Positions 6,845-13,709 of a stretch of DNA of 17,304 nucleotides are shown here, piece after piece. The notes beneath the pieces are model-generated. The model worked only from the letters and a program-made list of their open reading frames with translations. It made no database searches and was not told where the DNA came from. The stretch is taken from the NCBI GenBank assembly GCA_023261525.1, contig JAHFOU010000012.1:1-17304 (forward strand). The letters run 5' to 3'. A program made the position numbers and the translations under genes. Source of the DNA: Planctomycetota bacterium. GTDB taxonomy: Bacteria; Planctomycetota; SBBH01; JAHFOU01. Each line of letters starts with the position of its first letter. Positions within the stretch are counted from its first letter, which is position 1.

Positions 6845-7266
6845 TGAGCAAGACCCATGTCCTGGATGCCAGTGCCGTCATGGCCTACCTGGAGAAGGAG
6901 GCCGGGTATGAGCAGATGCTGGACCTCCTCGAGAAGGCGGGGGAAGGTCGGGTCTCCCTGCTCATGACCACGGTGAACTGGGGCGAGGTCCTCTACGCGA
7001 CCGAGAACGCCTACGGGGCCGGCCAGCGCGAGGCCGTTGAACTGGCCCTGGCTTCACACCCCATCGAGGTCGTGGAGGTGGGACAGGAGCTGGCCGTGCA
7101 GGCGGCGAGGTTGAAGGCGTCCCGGAAGCTGCCTTATGCGGACTCGTTCGCCGCGGCCCTGGCCGCGGCGCGCAAGGCGGTCCTGGTCACCTGCGACAAG
7201 GATTTCGAGCGGGTGGAGAAGGACATCAAGGTGCTCTGGCTGCTCAAGCAGCAGCAAAACGGCTGA
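6844..7266 (+). CDS. vapC: VapC-type PIN-domain ribonuclease toxin
   Basis: 140 aa, normal length for VapC. The acidic magnesium-binding residues of a PIN domain are visible: Asp8 in VLDASAVMAYL, Glu48 in TTVNWGEVLY, Asp100 in LPYADSFAAALA, and Asp118/Asp120 in VTCDKDFE. PIN toxins cut tRNA or rRNA when the antitoxin is lost. The start overlaps the antitoxin stop. The next gene, the GHKL ATPase, starts only 17 bases after the stop in the same direction with its own GGGAGG site, so read-through from the vapB promoter into the ATPase operon is likely. No separate promoter is visible between them. Confidence 0.92.
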   Translation: MSKTHVLDASAVMAYLEKEAGYEQMLDLLEKAGEGRVSLLMTTVNWGEVLYATENAYGAGQREAVELALASHPIEVVEVGQELAVQAARLKASRKLPYADSFAAALAAARKAVLVTCDKDFERVEKDIKVLWLLKQQQNG

Positions 7267-7283
7267 CATCAGGGAGGTGTGAA

Positions 7284-9176
7284 ATGGCCCGAGATCCTAA
7301 GGGGAGCGGTCCGGCTCCGCACTGGCAGTTCCCCGAGCGCTTTCCAGACCAGGTCCGCCAGGACCCTGTCGAGGCCGAGTTCTTCGCCCCGAAGGGGCTC
7401 GCCAAGACGGCGATCCGGGAAAGCATCCAGAATTCCCTGGATGCAAGGCAGGGGCCGGACCGGCCCGTGAAAGTCAGGTTCTCAATCCACGAGGGGAAGA
7501 GGGTCCTGCCCGCCTCCAAATGGGGTCCGTATCTCGAAGGGCTGAAGGCCCATCTGAAGGCCTGTGGCGAGCAGCCGGCCCCTCCGTTCGTCCCTTCGGA
7601 CGAGCCGATGGATTTCCTGGTAATCGAGGATTTCGGGACCAAGGGCCTGCTCGGGGATCCCGAGCAGGATGACGACAACGAATCCCAGGACCAGAACTTC
7701 TTCGCCTTCTGGCGGGCCGTCGGCTATTCGCCCAAGAAGCAGGGCCAGAAGGGAAGCTGGGGGCTCGGGAAGACGGCCTTCTTTGCTGCCTCGAGGATCA
7801 ACGCATGCTTCGGACTGACCGTCCGGGCCGGTGATCGCAGGCGTTTGCTCATGGGCCGTTGCGATCTGAAGTCCCACCGCGTCTCCGGCCGGAAGTGCAT
7901 GCCCCAGGGGTTCTTCGCGGGGTTCAAGCCCAACGGGTTCCAGCTCCCCCTGGAGGACGAGGAGACCCTGGCTAGGTTCTGCAAGGACTTCGGGCTGACG
8001 AGGGGTGTGGAACCGGGGCTCTCCCTCGTGATCCCCTTCCTCCGCAAGGAGGAGTTCAATGCCCGGGCGATCGCGAAGGAGGTGATCGGGCAGGTGTTGC
8101 TGCCCGTCATCAAGGGCGACCTCGAGGTCGATGTGGAGGACGCCCACGAGACGATCCGCATCAGGTCGGACATCACCGAGAGCGTGGCCGACCTCTTCAA
8201 GGATGAGCCCGACAAGGTCGCCAGCCTGAACAGCCTCGCCACCTTCCTCCTGGAGGCGGAAACCCTTCCTCCTCCGCGCCAGTTCACGCTGCAGGGTTTC
8301 GCCGAGGGCGAGAGGCCCCTTTGGAGCCCTGCCCTCTTCACTGGGATCGATCTTGACGCCGCCAAGCAGCTGTTCCAGCAGGGGAAGGCCGTGGTGTTCA
8401 CCATCCCCCTGGCCCTGCGCCGCAAGAGAAGCGCCTCACCCGCCGTCACGGACCACTTCAAGGTCTGCCTGCAGCACGACGTCTCCCTCCAGCATCCCGA
8501 CGAGCTCTATCTCCGTGACGGCTTGGCCATCAGCGACATCCGCAGGCTGCGCAACAGGCAGCCCGTCAGGGGACTGGTGAGGGTGGAGGGCGGCGCGCTC
8601 GCGGCCCTGATGAGGGACTCCGAGAACCCTTCCCATACCGAGTGGCAGCCTCGCGGCCCCAAGATGGCAGACTGGGAATACGGCTCGTCCATCGTGTCGT
8701 TCGTGCAGGAAAGCCTGAACCAGATCGCCATGGTCCTGGGCCAGGCTACCAAGCAGACGGACTGGCAGCTTCTGGCCGATCTCTTCCCGGACCCCGTCAA
8801 GGCCACCGGCGGGAGCGGCCGGGCCAAGCCGAAAAAGGAGATCAAGATCCCGGCCCCCAGGCCCAAGCCGTGCAGGCAGCCCCAGCAGGTCGCCGGGGGA
8901 TTCGTCCTGGCTGACAACCCGGATTACACGGGGGACAAGAACCGGCTCGAAGTGAAGGTGGCCTACGACACGGAGGGAAGGAATCCCTTCCCCACCTACG
9001 ACCCGCTGGATTTCCGCCTCCAGGACTCCTCCGAATTCCAGATCGATTCCGAGGGAGTCGAGATCCAGGAGCGGGAGGACAACCGCCTTGCGATCAGGAT
9101 CTCGTCCAGGCCCTGGAAGCTCTCCGTGAAGGGGTTCGATGCCCGGCGGGACCTGGTCATCCACGTGAGCACGTAG
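7284..9176 (+). CDS. GHKL-type ATPase, MORC/paraMORC-like, putative defence protein
   Basis: 630 aa. An N-terminal ATP-binding fold of the gyrase/Hsp90/histidine kinase/MutL type is shown by the N box AIRESIQNSLDAR (43-55, Glu46 and Asn50 as catalytic Glu and Mg ligand), the G1 box IEDFGTKGL (114-122) and the glycine-rich G2 box KGSWGLGKTAFF (156-167). A PGLSLVIPF strand (244-252) fits the end of the ATPase module. The rest contains an ENPSHTEWQPRG block (about 455-466), a FVQESLN helix (473-479), a proline/lysine linker (about 512-535) and a beta-rich C-terminal domain. Related ATPases accompany cytosine methylases and Vsr nucleases in restriction-like loci. It heads a three-gene operon (gaps 10 and -11 bases). 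Likely role: ATP-driven DNA clamp or loop remodeller; substrate unknown. Confidence 0.8.
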   Translation: MARDPKGSGPAPHWQFPERFPDQVRQDPVEAEFFAPKGLAKTAIRESIQNSLDARQGPDRPVKVRFSIHEGKRVLPASKWGPYLEGLKAHLKACGEQPAPPFVPSDEPMDFLVIEDFGTKGLLGDPEQDDDNESQDQNFFAFWRAVGYSPKKQGQKGSWGLGKTAFFAASRINACFGLTVRAGDRRRLLMGRCDLKSHRVSGRKCMPQGFFAGFKPNGFQLPLEDEETLARFCKDFGLTRGVEPGLSLVIPFLRKEEFNARAIAKEVIGQVLLPVIKGDLEVDVEDAHETIRIRSDITESVADLFKDEPDKVASLNSLATFLLEAETLPPPRQFTLQGFAEGERPLWSPALFTGIDLDAAKQLFQQGKAVVFTIPLALRRKRSASPAVTDHFKVCLQHDVSLQHPDELYLRDGLAISDIRRLRNRQPVRGLVRVEGGALAALMRDSENPSHTEWQPRGPKMADWEYGSSIVSFVQESLNQIAMVLGQATKQTDWQLLADLFPDPVKATGGSGRAKPKKEIKIPAPRPKPCRQPQQVAGGFVLADNPDYTGDKNRLEVKVAYDTEGRNPFPTYDPLDFRLQDSSEFQIDSEGVEIQEREDNRLAIRISSRPWKLSVKGFDARRDLVIHVST

Positions 9177-9186
9177 AGGAGGATCC

Positions 9187-9954
9187 ATGAAGCGCACCTT
9201 CAACTACACGGGCCGGATCAAGATCCCGCAGGACAGGATCACGATCACCCTGCAGGGGGATCCGCCCGCCATTCGGGCCAGTCTCAACCTGAAGGATCTC
9301 GACCTGCCTCCGGAGGCTCCGGTCGTCGTCGAGGCGTATCACCGCACCCAGTTCTGGAGGTTCGATTTCGGGACGGTCGCGTCCCCCCGGGGCCGGACGG
9401 ACTGCCTTCTCGATGGCATCAGGCCCAAGGACCCGGTCCGTTTCCGGGTCAAGGTGGTCGGCAGCGAAGGGGAGACGGCAGGCCGCCTACTGGCCGAACA
9501 GGCCAGCATCCCCGTGTCCACCGGAGGGGAGAACAAGGGGGCTGCCCTTCTGGGCGTGGAGTTCACCGATCTTGGCGACAGGATCTGGAAGCTGGATTTC
9601 TCCGAACAGGAGGGGGTCCGACTTCTCGTAAACAAAGAGGTTCTCGTGGACGTCACCAGGAGCGAGACGTTCAAGTCCCTCGTCCTGCCTGAAGCCCTGG
9701 AGAACGTGCTCCGCCGCATGTTGATCGAGGAGAAGGAGGACCCGGATCCCGAGGACCCCTCCTGGCGGGGCCCCTGGTACAAGTTCGTGACCGAGAGCCT
9801 CAACCAGGACGACCTCCCGGACCGTCGTGAGCAGCCCACCGGCACCGAACAGCCCAGGGAGGAGTGGATCGCCAAGGCGGTGGAGAACTACTGCCGTCGC
9901 CACAAGGTGATGGCGCCGTACCAGGACGGCGGGGAGGCCGGAAATGAGGGTTAA
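9187..9954 (+). CDS. Unknown 255-aa partner of the GHKL ATPase
   Basis: Family not recognised. Soluble protein. Residues 1-160 alternate short hydrophobic strands and charged turns (RITITLQGD, VVVEAYHRTQFWRFDFGTV, VRFRVKVV), which suggests a beta-rich fold similar in style to the C-terminal domain of the ATPase. Residues 168-182 (LPEALENVLRRMLIEEK) and the end (225-243, EEWIAKAVENYCRRHKVM) look helical. The segment WYKFVTESLN (197-206) shares the FVxESLN motif with the ATPase (residues 473-479). AGGAGG precedes the ATG, ten bases after the ATPase stop; the end overlaps the next gene by 11 bases. The tight spacing implies co-production at fixed ratio and probably a complex. No nuclease or helicase motif is visible. 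Confidence 0.8.
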   Translation: MKRTFNYTGRIKIPQDRITITLQGDPPAIRASLNLKDLDLPPEAPVVVEAYHRTQFWRFDFGTVASPRGRTDCLLDGIRPKDPVRFRVKVVGSEGETAGRLLAEQASIPVSTGGENKGAALLGVEFTDLGDRIWKLDFSEQEGVRLLVNKEVLVDVTRSETFKSLVLPEALENVLRRMLIEEKEDPDPEDPSWRGPWYKFVTESLNQDDLPDRREQPTGTEQPREEWIAKAVENYCRRHKVMAPYQDGGEAGNEG

Positions 9955-10705
9955 GCGCCTCACGGACGAGGGGATCCGCCTGTTCTACGAGTACATCCTG
10001 GACCGTGCCCATACGGGGGAGCCGCCCCCCACACACCTCCTGGAGGTGCCTTTCTCCGAGCCCCTGGAGAAGCCGGTGGAGGTCGAGAAGAGGGATTTCG
10101 ATGACAAGCTTGCGGCGGCCAGGTACCTCCGGGAGAAACTGGCTCCCCTCGGGTTGAGGGTGCACGACGTCGACCGGGGGCTCTGGGGCTGGATCTCCCT
10201 GTTCTACTTCCACCAGCTGTGCCCGGCGAAGCCGGACGGGCGCAGGAACCCCGGGAACCCTTACCGCTACATCCCGGAGACCGCATGGTCCCGGTACTAC
10301 CGCCACCTTCTGAGAGGGCCGTACCACCTCCATGAGCTGCTCGGGGAGGAGCTCTCCCCCTTCTTCCTGAAGGGGCAGCGGATGCACACGTCGGGGGACG
10401 CCACGGAGCAGGTGGCAAGCCGCCAGGACCTCGTGACGAACAGGGGGGCCGTGGCCCTCATCAACCGCCTCTACTTCGACCCCAAGGGACAGAAACGCAA
10501 GAAAGGGGCCCTCAATTCGAAGCGCGGGGAAGCAGGGGTCCTTCGGCGGCTCCTGGTCTACCTGGACCAGCTCGGCCGGACCTATGACCTCAGGACACTG
10601 GATACCGACCAGGTGCTGAAGATGCTGCCCCGCGAGTTCGGGATCTGGATTCAGGAGGATGCGCCGGAACGCAAGGACAGGAAGGCCGGAGCCCGCCGCC
10701 GCTGA
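9944..10705 (+). CDS. Unknown 253-aa protein, tentatively DUF6339-like, third gene of ATPase operon
   Basis: I compare it from memory with DUF6339, a family of unknown role found in defence-type loci; this is tentative. Visible parts: an N-terminal helical segment (1-40), LRVHDVDRGLWGWISLFYFHQL (71-92) rich in aromatics, RYYRHLLRGPYHLHELLGEE (117-136), the polar SGDATEQVASRQDLVTNRG (150-168) and NRLYFDPKG (174-182) followed by a very basic stretch. The end (DRKAGARRR) is strongly basic, compatible with nucleic-acid contact. No known catalytic motif is evident. It starts inside the end of the previous gene (11-base overlap, GGGGAGG leader). Its last 55 bases lie opposite the end of the convergent methyltransferase gene. 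Confidence 0.78.
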   Translation: MRVKRLTDEGIRLFYEYILDRAHTGEPPPTHLLEVPFSEPLEKPVEVEKRDFDDKLAAARYLREKLAPLGLRVHDVDRGLWGWISLFYFHQLCPAKPDGRRNPGNPYRYIPETAWSRYYRHLLRGPYHLHELLGEELSPFFLKGQRMHTSGDATEQVASRQDLVTNRGAVALINRLYFDPKGQKRKKGALNSKRGEAGVLRRLLVYLDQLGRTYDLRTLDTDQVLKMLPREFGIWIQEDAPERKDRKAGARRR

Positions 10706-11706
10706 ACGGTGCCAAGGCCCTCCCTGCACAGGGTCTCCACGATCGCCTTCATGACGGGCGGGCAGACCCCGTTGCCGAGGAGCCTGATCCTGTCCCGGCG
10801 CACTCCGCGGTCCAGCCGGTAGCTCCGGGGGAACCCCATGGCTAGTTTGAGTTCCGGGACCTGGAGCATCCTCATCATGTGTCCGGCTTTCGAAGGTTTC
10901 ACATAGGCGAAACGGTCAAGGGTAGTGATGGTCCTGAGAGGTGCGTCCGTCCTCTGCCATCCCCCGCACCCGTCGGTCCCGTAGTAGACGACCAGGAAGG
11001 GTTTGCCGGGTCCAAGCTCGCGGATCGCCCTCCCGGCACTGCGGAGGGTCCGGACGGCCCGTCCCCGGCGACGCAGCGGGGTGAAGGGGAAACTCCCGTT
11101 AGGCTCAATGATGTCCCGGACCTTGGGGGGCTCTCCGGCCATCGGGACGACCTCCGGGGGCATGCCCGCTAAGTCGCAGAGCAGGAACAGCCGCCGCCTG
11201 GCTTGAGGCACCCCGAAGTCCGAGGCGTCCAGCACCTGCTCCCGGACTTGATAACCCATCCTTCCGAAGGCCCGCAGCAGTTCCCCGTAGCGGGACCAAG
11301 TGCGCATCTGGATCACGTTCTCGATTACCACCCACCTGGGCTTGAGCCGGCGGGCAAAGCGGGTGGCCTCGAATGCCGTCAGGCGGCTCTCCTCGGAGCG
11401 GTCGGCACTGCCCTTCGCGCAACTGTGGTTGGTGCATTCGGGGGAGGCCAGAAGGAGGTCGATGGGGCCGGTCTGCCGCAGGACCGCCTTCGGGGACAGC
11501 TTCCGGATGTCCCCCCGGAAGACGTTGGCCCCGGGGAAATTGTCGGCAAATGCCTCGGTTGCCAGGGGCGCGATATCCACCCCTCCGGCGATCTCGACTC
11601 CGGCCATCCTTGCGCCACAGCTGCTGCCTCCGGCTCCGCAGAAGAGATCCAGGGCGCGCAACTTGCCGGAGGGACGGTTCACGCCCAGATGGTATTGGTG
11701 GGGCAT
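10651..11706 (-). CDS. DNA (cytosine-5) methyltransferase, Dcm-like
   Basis: 351 aa. Methylates cytosine C5 using S-adenosylmethionine. Motif I DLFCGAGGSS (20-29), motif IV ASPECTNHS (87-95) with catalytic Cys91, motif VI ENV (129-131), motif VIII QARRR (168-172), RTIT (258-261) and motif X LLGNGV (309-314) are in the usual order. Motif IV reads SPEC where most members have PPCQ. The target-recognition region (about 173-257) is short and holds YYGTDGCGGW (241-250); the recognised sequence cannot be deduced. The vsr gene is 13 bases upstream in the same direction and its product normally repairs T:G mismatches made when 5-methylcytosine deaminates. TAAGG lies just before ATG 11706. Predicted self-marking component of the locus, next to the GHKL ATPase operon. 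Confidence 0.93.
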   Translation of the reverse strand: MPHQYHLGVNRPSGKLRALDLFCGAGGSSCGARMAGVEIAGGVDIAPLATEAFADNFPGANVFRGDIRKLSPKAVLRQTGPIDLLLASPECTNHSCAKGSADRSEESRLTAFEATRFARRLKPRWVVIENVIQMRTWSRYGELLRAFGRMGYQVREQVLDASDFGVPQARRRLFLLCDLAGMPPEVVPMAGEPPKVRDIIEPNGSFPFTPLRRRGRAVRTLRSAGRAIRELGPGKPFLVVYYGTDGCGGWQRTDAPLRTITTLDRFAYVKPSKAGHMMRMLQVPELKLAMGFPRSYRLDRGVRRDRIRLLGNGVCPPVMKAIVETLCREGLGTVQRRRAPAFLSLRSGASS

Positions 11707-11719
11707 CGGCCTTACAACC

Positions 11720-12172
11720 TCATCGTCTGGGCTTCTTCAGGTGATGCCCGCGGGATACCGGGTATGGGGGTGTCCGAAGAGCCGCGAGGACCCTTGCCAG
11801 GACCATTTCGGGGCACCGCTCCATCTGGTGTTCCCATATGCGGACGGGTCGCCATCCCAATCTGCGGAGCTTGGCCATGTTCCGGCGGTCCCTGGCCCGG
11901 TTCCCGCCGATCTTCTTCCTCCAGAACGGCGTCAGCTTGTGCTTCCGGGCCGGGAACCTCCATCCATGCCAGAAGTCGCCGTCCACGCAGACCGCGACCT
12001 TGCAGGAGGGGAAGTAGAAATCGGGCCGGCCAGGGAGGTGTTTCCCATGCCGTCCGAACTTCAGACCTGCCCCTTTCAGGAGCTTGGCCAGGGCCCTTTC
12101 GGGCCCCGTGTTCCTGCCCCGGATGCGGGACATGACCCTGGACCGCGTTTCAGGGGACATGATATCGGTCAT
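11720..12172 (-). CDS. vsr: Very short patch repair (Vsr)-type endonuclease
   Basis: 150 aa, usual size for the family. Opening MSPETRSRVMSRIRGRNTGPE, then LPGRPDFYFP with Asp51, and VDGDFWHGW with Phe67, Trp68 and His69, correspond closely to E. coli Vsr positions (Asp51, Phe67, Trp68, His69, Met14). The E. coli His64 is Asp here. The structural zinc ligands (Cys66, His71, Cys73 and the late Cys) are replaced by Asp66, Trp71, Phe73 and a His in IWEHQ, so the zinc site seems absent. Vsr nicks 5' of T in T:G mismatches; relatives in methylase loci may act as restriction nickases. ATG 12172 has AAAGGA seven bases upstream; a second ATG four codons in has none. Middle gene of an operon with the 97-aa unknown and the methylase. 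Confidence 0.92.
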   Translation of the reverse strand: MTDIMSPETRSRVMSRIRGRNTGPERALAKLLKGAGLKFGRHGKHLPGRPDFYFPSCKVAVCVDGDFWHGWRFPARKHKLTPFWRKKIGGNRARDRRNMAKLRRLGWRPVRIWEHQMERCPEMVLARVLAALRTPPYPVSRGHHLKKPRR

Positions 12173-12205
12173 GGATAGGTCCTTTGCCGGCTCCAGCCTG
12201 CCCGT

Positions 12206-12499
12206 TTAGCGGACAAGGGGCTCCGCTCCCAACAGGATACGCTCTGAGACATCTATGAGCCGGCATGCCTTGCACAAGCGCTCCCGGGAAGCGTCCAGGA
12301 TGACCGCTACCCGCTCGAGAGAGCCCGCCAGCCGATCCATGTCGGAAAGCTCCTGCTCGTCGGGCTCTGCCCTCCGGTAGCTCGTCCCGCGCACGGCCAT
12401 CCCGGCATTCCTCAGGTCGCTGGCGAGGCATCTCAGGAGGGTGGCTAGATCCGTCCGGTCGAGTTCCACCACAACCTCGTTCTGTTTTTCCTGCTTCAT
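12206..12499 (-). CDS. Unknown 97-aa protein, first gene of the vsr-methylase operon
   Basis: No family recognised. The product begins MKQEKQNEVVVELDRTDLAT, a likely beta strand followed by helices (LLRCLASDLRNAG, then DMDRLAGSLERVAVILDASR and RLCKACRLIDVSERILLG), giving a small mainly helical protein with three cysteines and no membrane segment. ATG 12499 has GGGAGG close upstream; the open frame extends to 12544 but without a comparable leader. The vsr gene follows after 33 bases. It could be a small regulator or accessory protein of the modification operon; nothing in the sequence decides it. Confidence 0.6.
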   Translation of the reverse strand: MKQEKQNEVVVELDRTDLATLLRCLASDLRNAGMAVRGTSYRRAEPDEQELSDMDRLAGSLERVAVILDASRERLCKACRLIDVSERILLGAEPLVR

Positions 12500-12775
12500 G
12501 GGACCTCCCGGGCACATGGACGCTCTTTGCGCCCATGGAAGCAAGTGGATTCAGGGAAGGCTCGTGGGAGGGGGCGGGCAGGTCAGCGAGCGGAGCCGCG
12601 CTCGACCCGGGCAAGCAGCGGGGAGGGCATGATCCGGATGCGGAAGCGTCCTGAACCTGGAGTGTTGGAATCTAAGGATCCAGTTGATCTTGCAGTAAAA
12701 CCCGTTACAGTGGGACGTAGAAGAGGGGGGAGCTGGTCAAGCTGCCGGCTGGAATGCCGGTGCCCTAAGCCCTGG
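12500..12775. other. Gene-free interval with a long inverted repeat
   Basis: No supportable gene in these 276 bases; short open frames read through antisense DNA. GGGGGGAGC (12725-12733) is perfectly complementary to GCTCCCCCC (12783-12791), enclosing an inner CCGGC/GCCGG stem; the right arm lies in the last codons of the minus-strand gene ending at 12776. It could end that gene's transcript. The promoter of the 97-aa/vsr/methylase operon should lie here, but no convincing -10/-35 was found. Confidence 0.5.
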
Positions 12776-13219
12776 TCAGGCGGCTCCCCCCGTTCCTTTC
12801 TTCTTCAAGCGGTAGCAACCCCTGTCGCCCGTCGGCTCCACCATTCCCTTCCTTTTGGATAGGTAGTGGAGGTTCAGGCGCACCTTGATGGGGTCGAGAC
12901 CGGTGATCTCCGCGAGCTGTTTCACCGTGGCAACGTCGCCGATCTTGGCCATGGCGCGCATCACGCGTTCCGCTTGGGGGATGCCCTCCTCCTGGGGTGG
13001 GTCCGCAGGCGGTTCGGTTGGATGCTTGGGCTTGCCAGCGGCGAGCTTAGCCCGAACCTTATCCTTGGTCAGGGCCCCCTTGAGAAGGCGCTTCTCCTCG
13101 GCCCTGGCCTTAGCAAGTTGAGTCTCGAGGCGCTCGATATCCCGAGCGAGTCCAAGTAGGCGTTCGTAGGTCTTGAGCGTGTTCATGTCGACCAGGATCC
13201 TAGCAAAGTCAATGTTCAT
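12776..13219 (-). CDS. Coiled-coil plus winged-helix-like DNA-binding protein, unknown
   Basis: 147 aa. Residues 13-50 (LKTYERLLGLARDIERLETQ, then AKARAEEKRLLKGAL) form a predicted coiled coil; a lysine/proline linker (55-80) follows; residues 82-140 (AERVMRAMAKIGDVATVKQLAEITGLDPIKVRLNLHYLSKRKGMVE) look like a winged helix-turn-helix of the MarR/IclR style, ending in a basic tail. Likely a regulator, possibly of the neighbouring phage-type operon or the vsr operon; target unknown. The start is uncertain: ATG 13219 is used; TTG at 13225 and ATG at 13186 (which has AGGA upstream) are alternatives. No strong ribosome site precedes 13219. The region upstream is AT-rich and contains CATAG/CTATG arms (13217-13221, 13234-13238). 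Confidence 0.65.
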   Translation of the reverse strand: MNIDFARILVDMNTLKTYERLLGLARDIERLETQLAKARAEEKRLLKGALTKDKVRAKLAAGKPKHPTEPPADPPQEEGIPQAERVMRAMAKIGDVATVKQLAEITGLDPIKVRLNLHYLSKRKGMVEPTGDRGCYRLKKKGTGGAA

Positions 13220-13311
13220 AGTCAACGTAGAGTCTATGTTTATTTTTCGTTGGCCTCATCGGGGGTGAGAGATCTTTGGCGCCCCGGCCCTGGGAGGGGG
13301 GGTGTAGGCGG

Positions 13312-13704
13312 CTAGGGTTCCGGGTACTGGTCCCCCAGTCTTTTCCTCTGATAGTCCAGGCGGTTGACGAGCCAGCTCCCGTCCGGCACGTGTCCGTCCT
13401 TCACCGCCTCGTTGTACTGAATCAGGATCCCCGTCTCGAGCGTGCTGATGGCGGCGTCCGGGCTCCTGAACCAGTAGTCGCTGGGGGTATACGGCATCAT
13501 CCTCCCCGGCACCTGGATGTAGTGGCTCGTGACGGCGTAGAAGCCGTCCTCTCCGGAAGCCCTGAAGACCGAGATGACCACCGAGGTGCGGATGCCTTTC
13601 AGATGGAAGCGGTGCTTGAGGAATGCCACTCCCGGGGGAAGGCCAACCCCGTCCCAGTCCTGGCCGGTCGATCCTCCCGGTTCTCCGGGGCTATTGGTGT
13701 CCAT
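13312..13704 (-). CDS. Unknown 130-aa protein downstream of the large terminase
   Basis: Not recognised. The product is soluble and starts MDTNSPGEPGGSTGQDWDG, a glycine/proline-rich flexible lead, followed by FLKHRFHLKGIRTSVVISVFRASG and YAVTSHYIQVPGRMMPYTPS, probably beta strands, and a helical end (NRLDYQRKRLGDQYPEP). ATG 13704 has AGGAGGTAAG upstream, inside the terminase stop region; a much longer frame reaching 14154 is rejected because it reads the terminase gene out of frame. The start overlaps nothing but lies five bases after the terminase stop, so it is the fourth gene of the packaging operon. It may be a phage structural or accessory protein. Confidence 0.75.
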   Translation of the reverse strand: MDTNSPGEPGGSTGQDWDGVGLPPGVAFLKHRFHLKGIRTSVVISVFRASGEDGFYAVTSHYIQVPGRMMPYTPSDYWFRSPDAAISTLETGILIQYNEAVKDGHVPDGSWLVNRLDYQRKRLGDQYPEP

Positions 13705-13709
13705 GTGCC

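Noticed and set aside
7284..12172. Assignment to BREX, DISARM or a classic type I/II/III restriction system
   Set aside because: No PglX/PglZ, no DrmA/B helicase, no HsdR/S and no recognisable type II restriction nuclease are visible.
11203..12178. Two long + strand frames opposite vsr and the methylase
   Set aside because: Vsr and methylase motifs on the minus strand are unambiguous; these frames read as antisense shadows.
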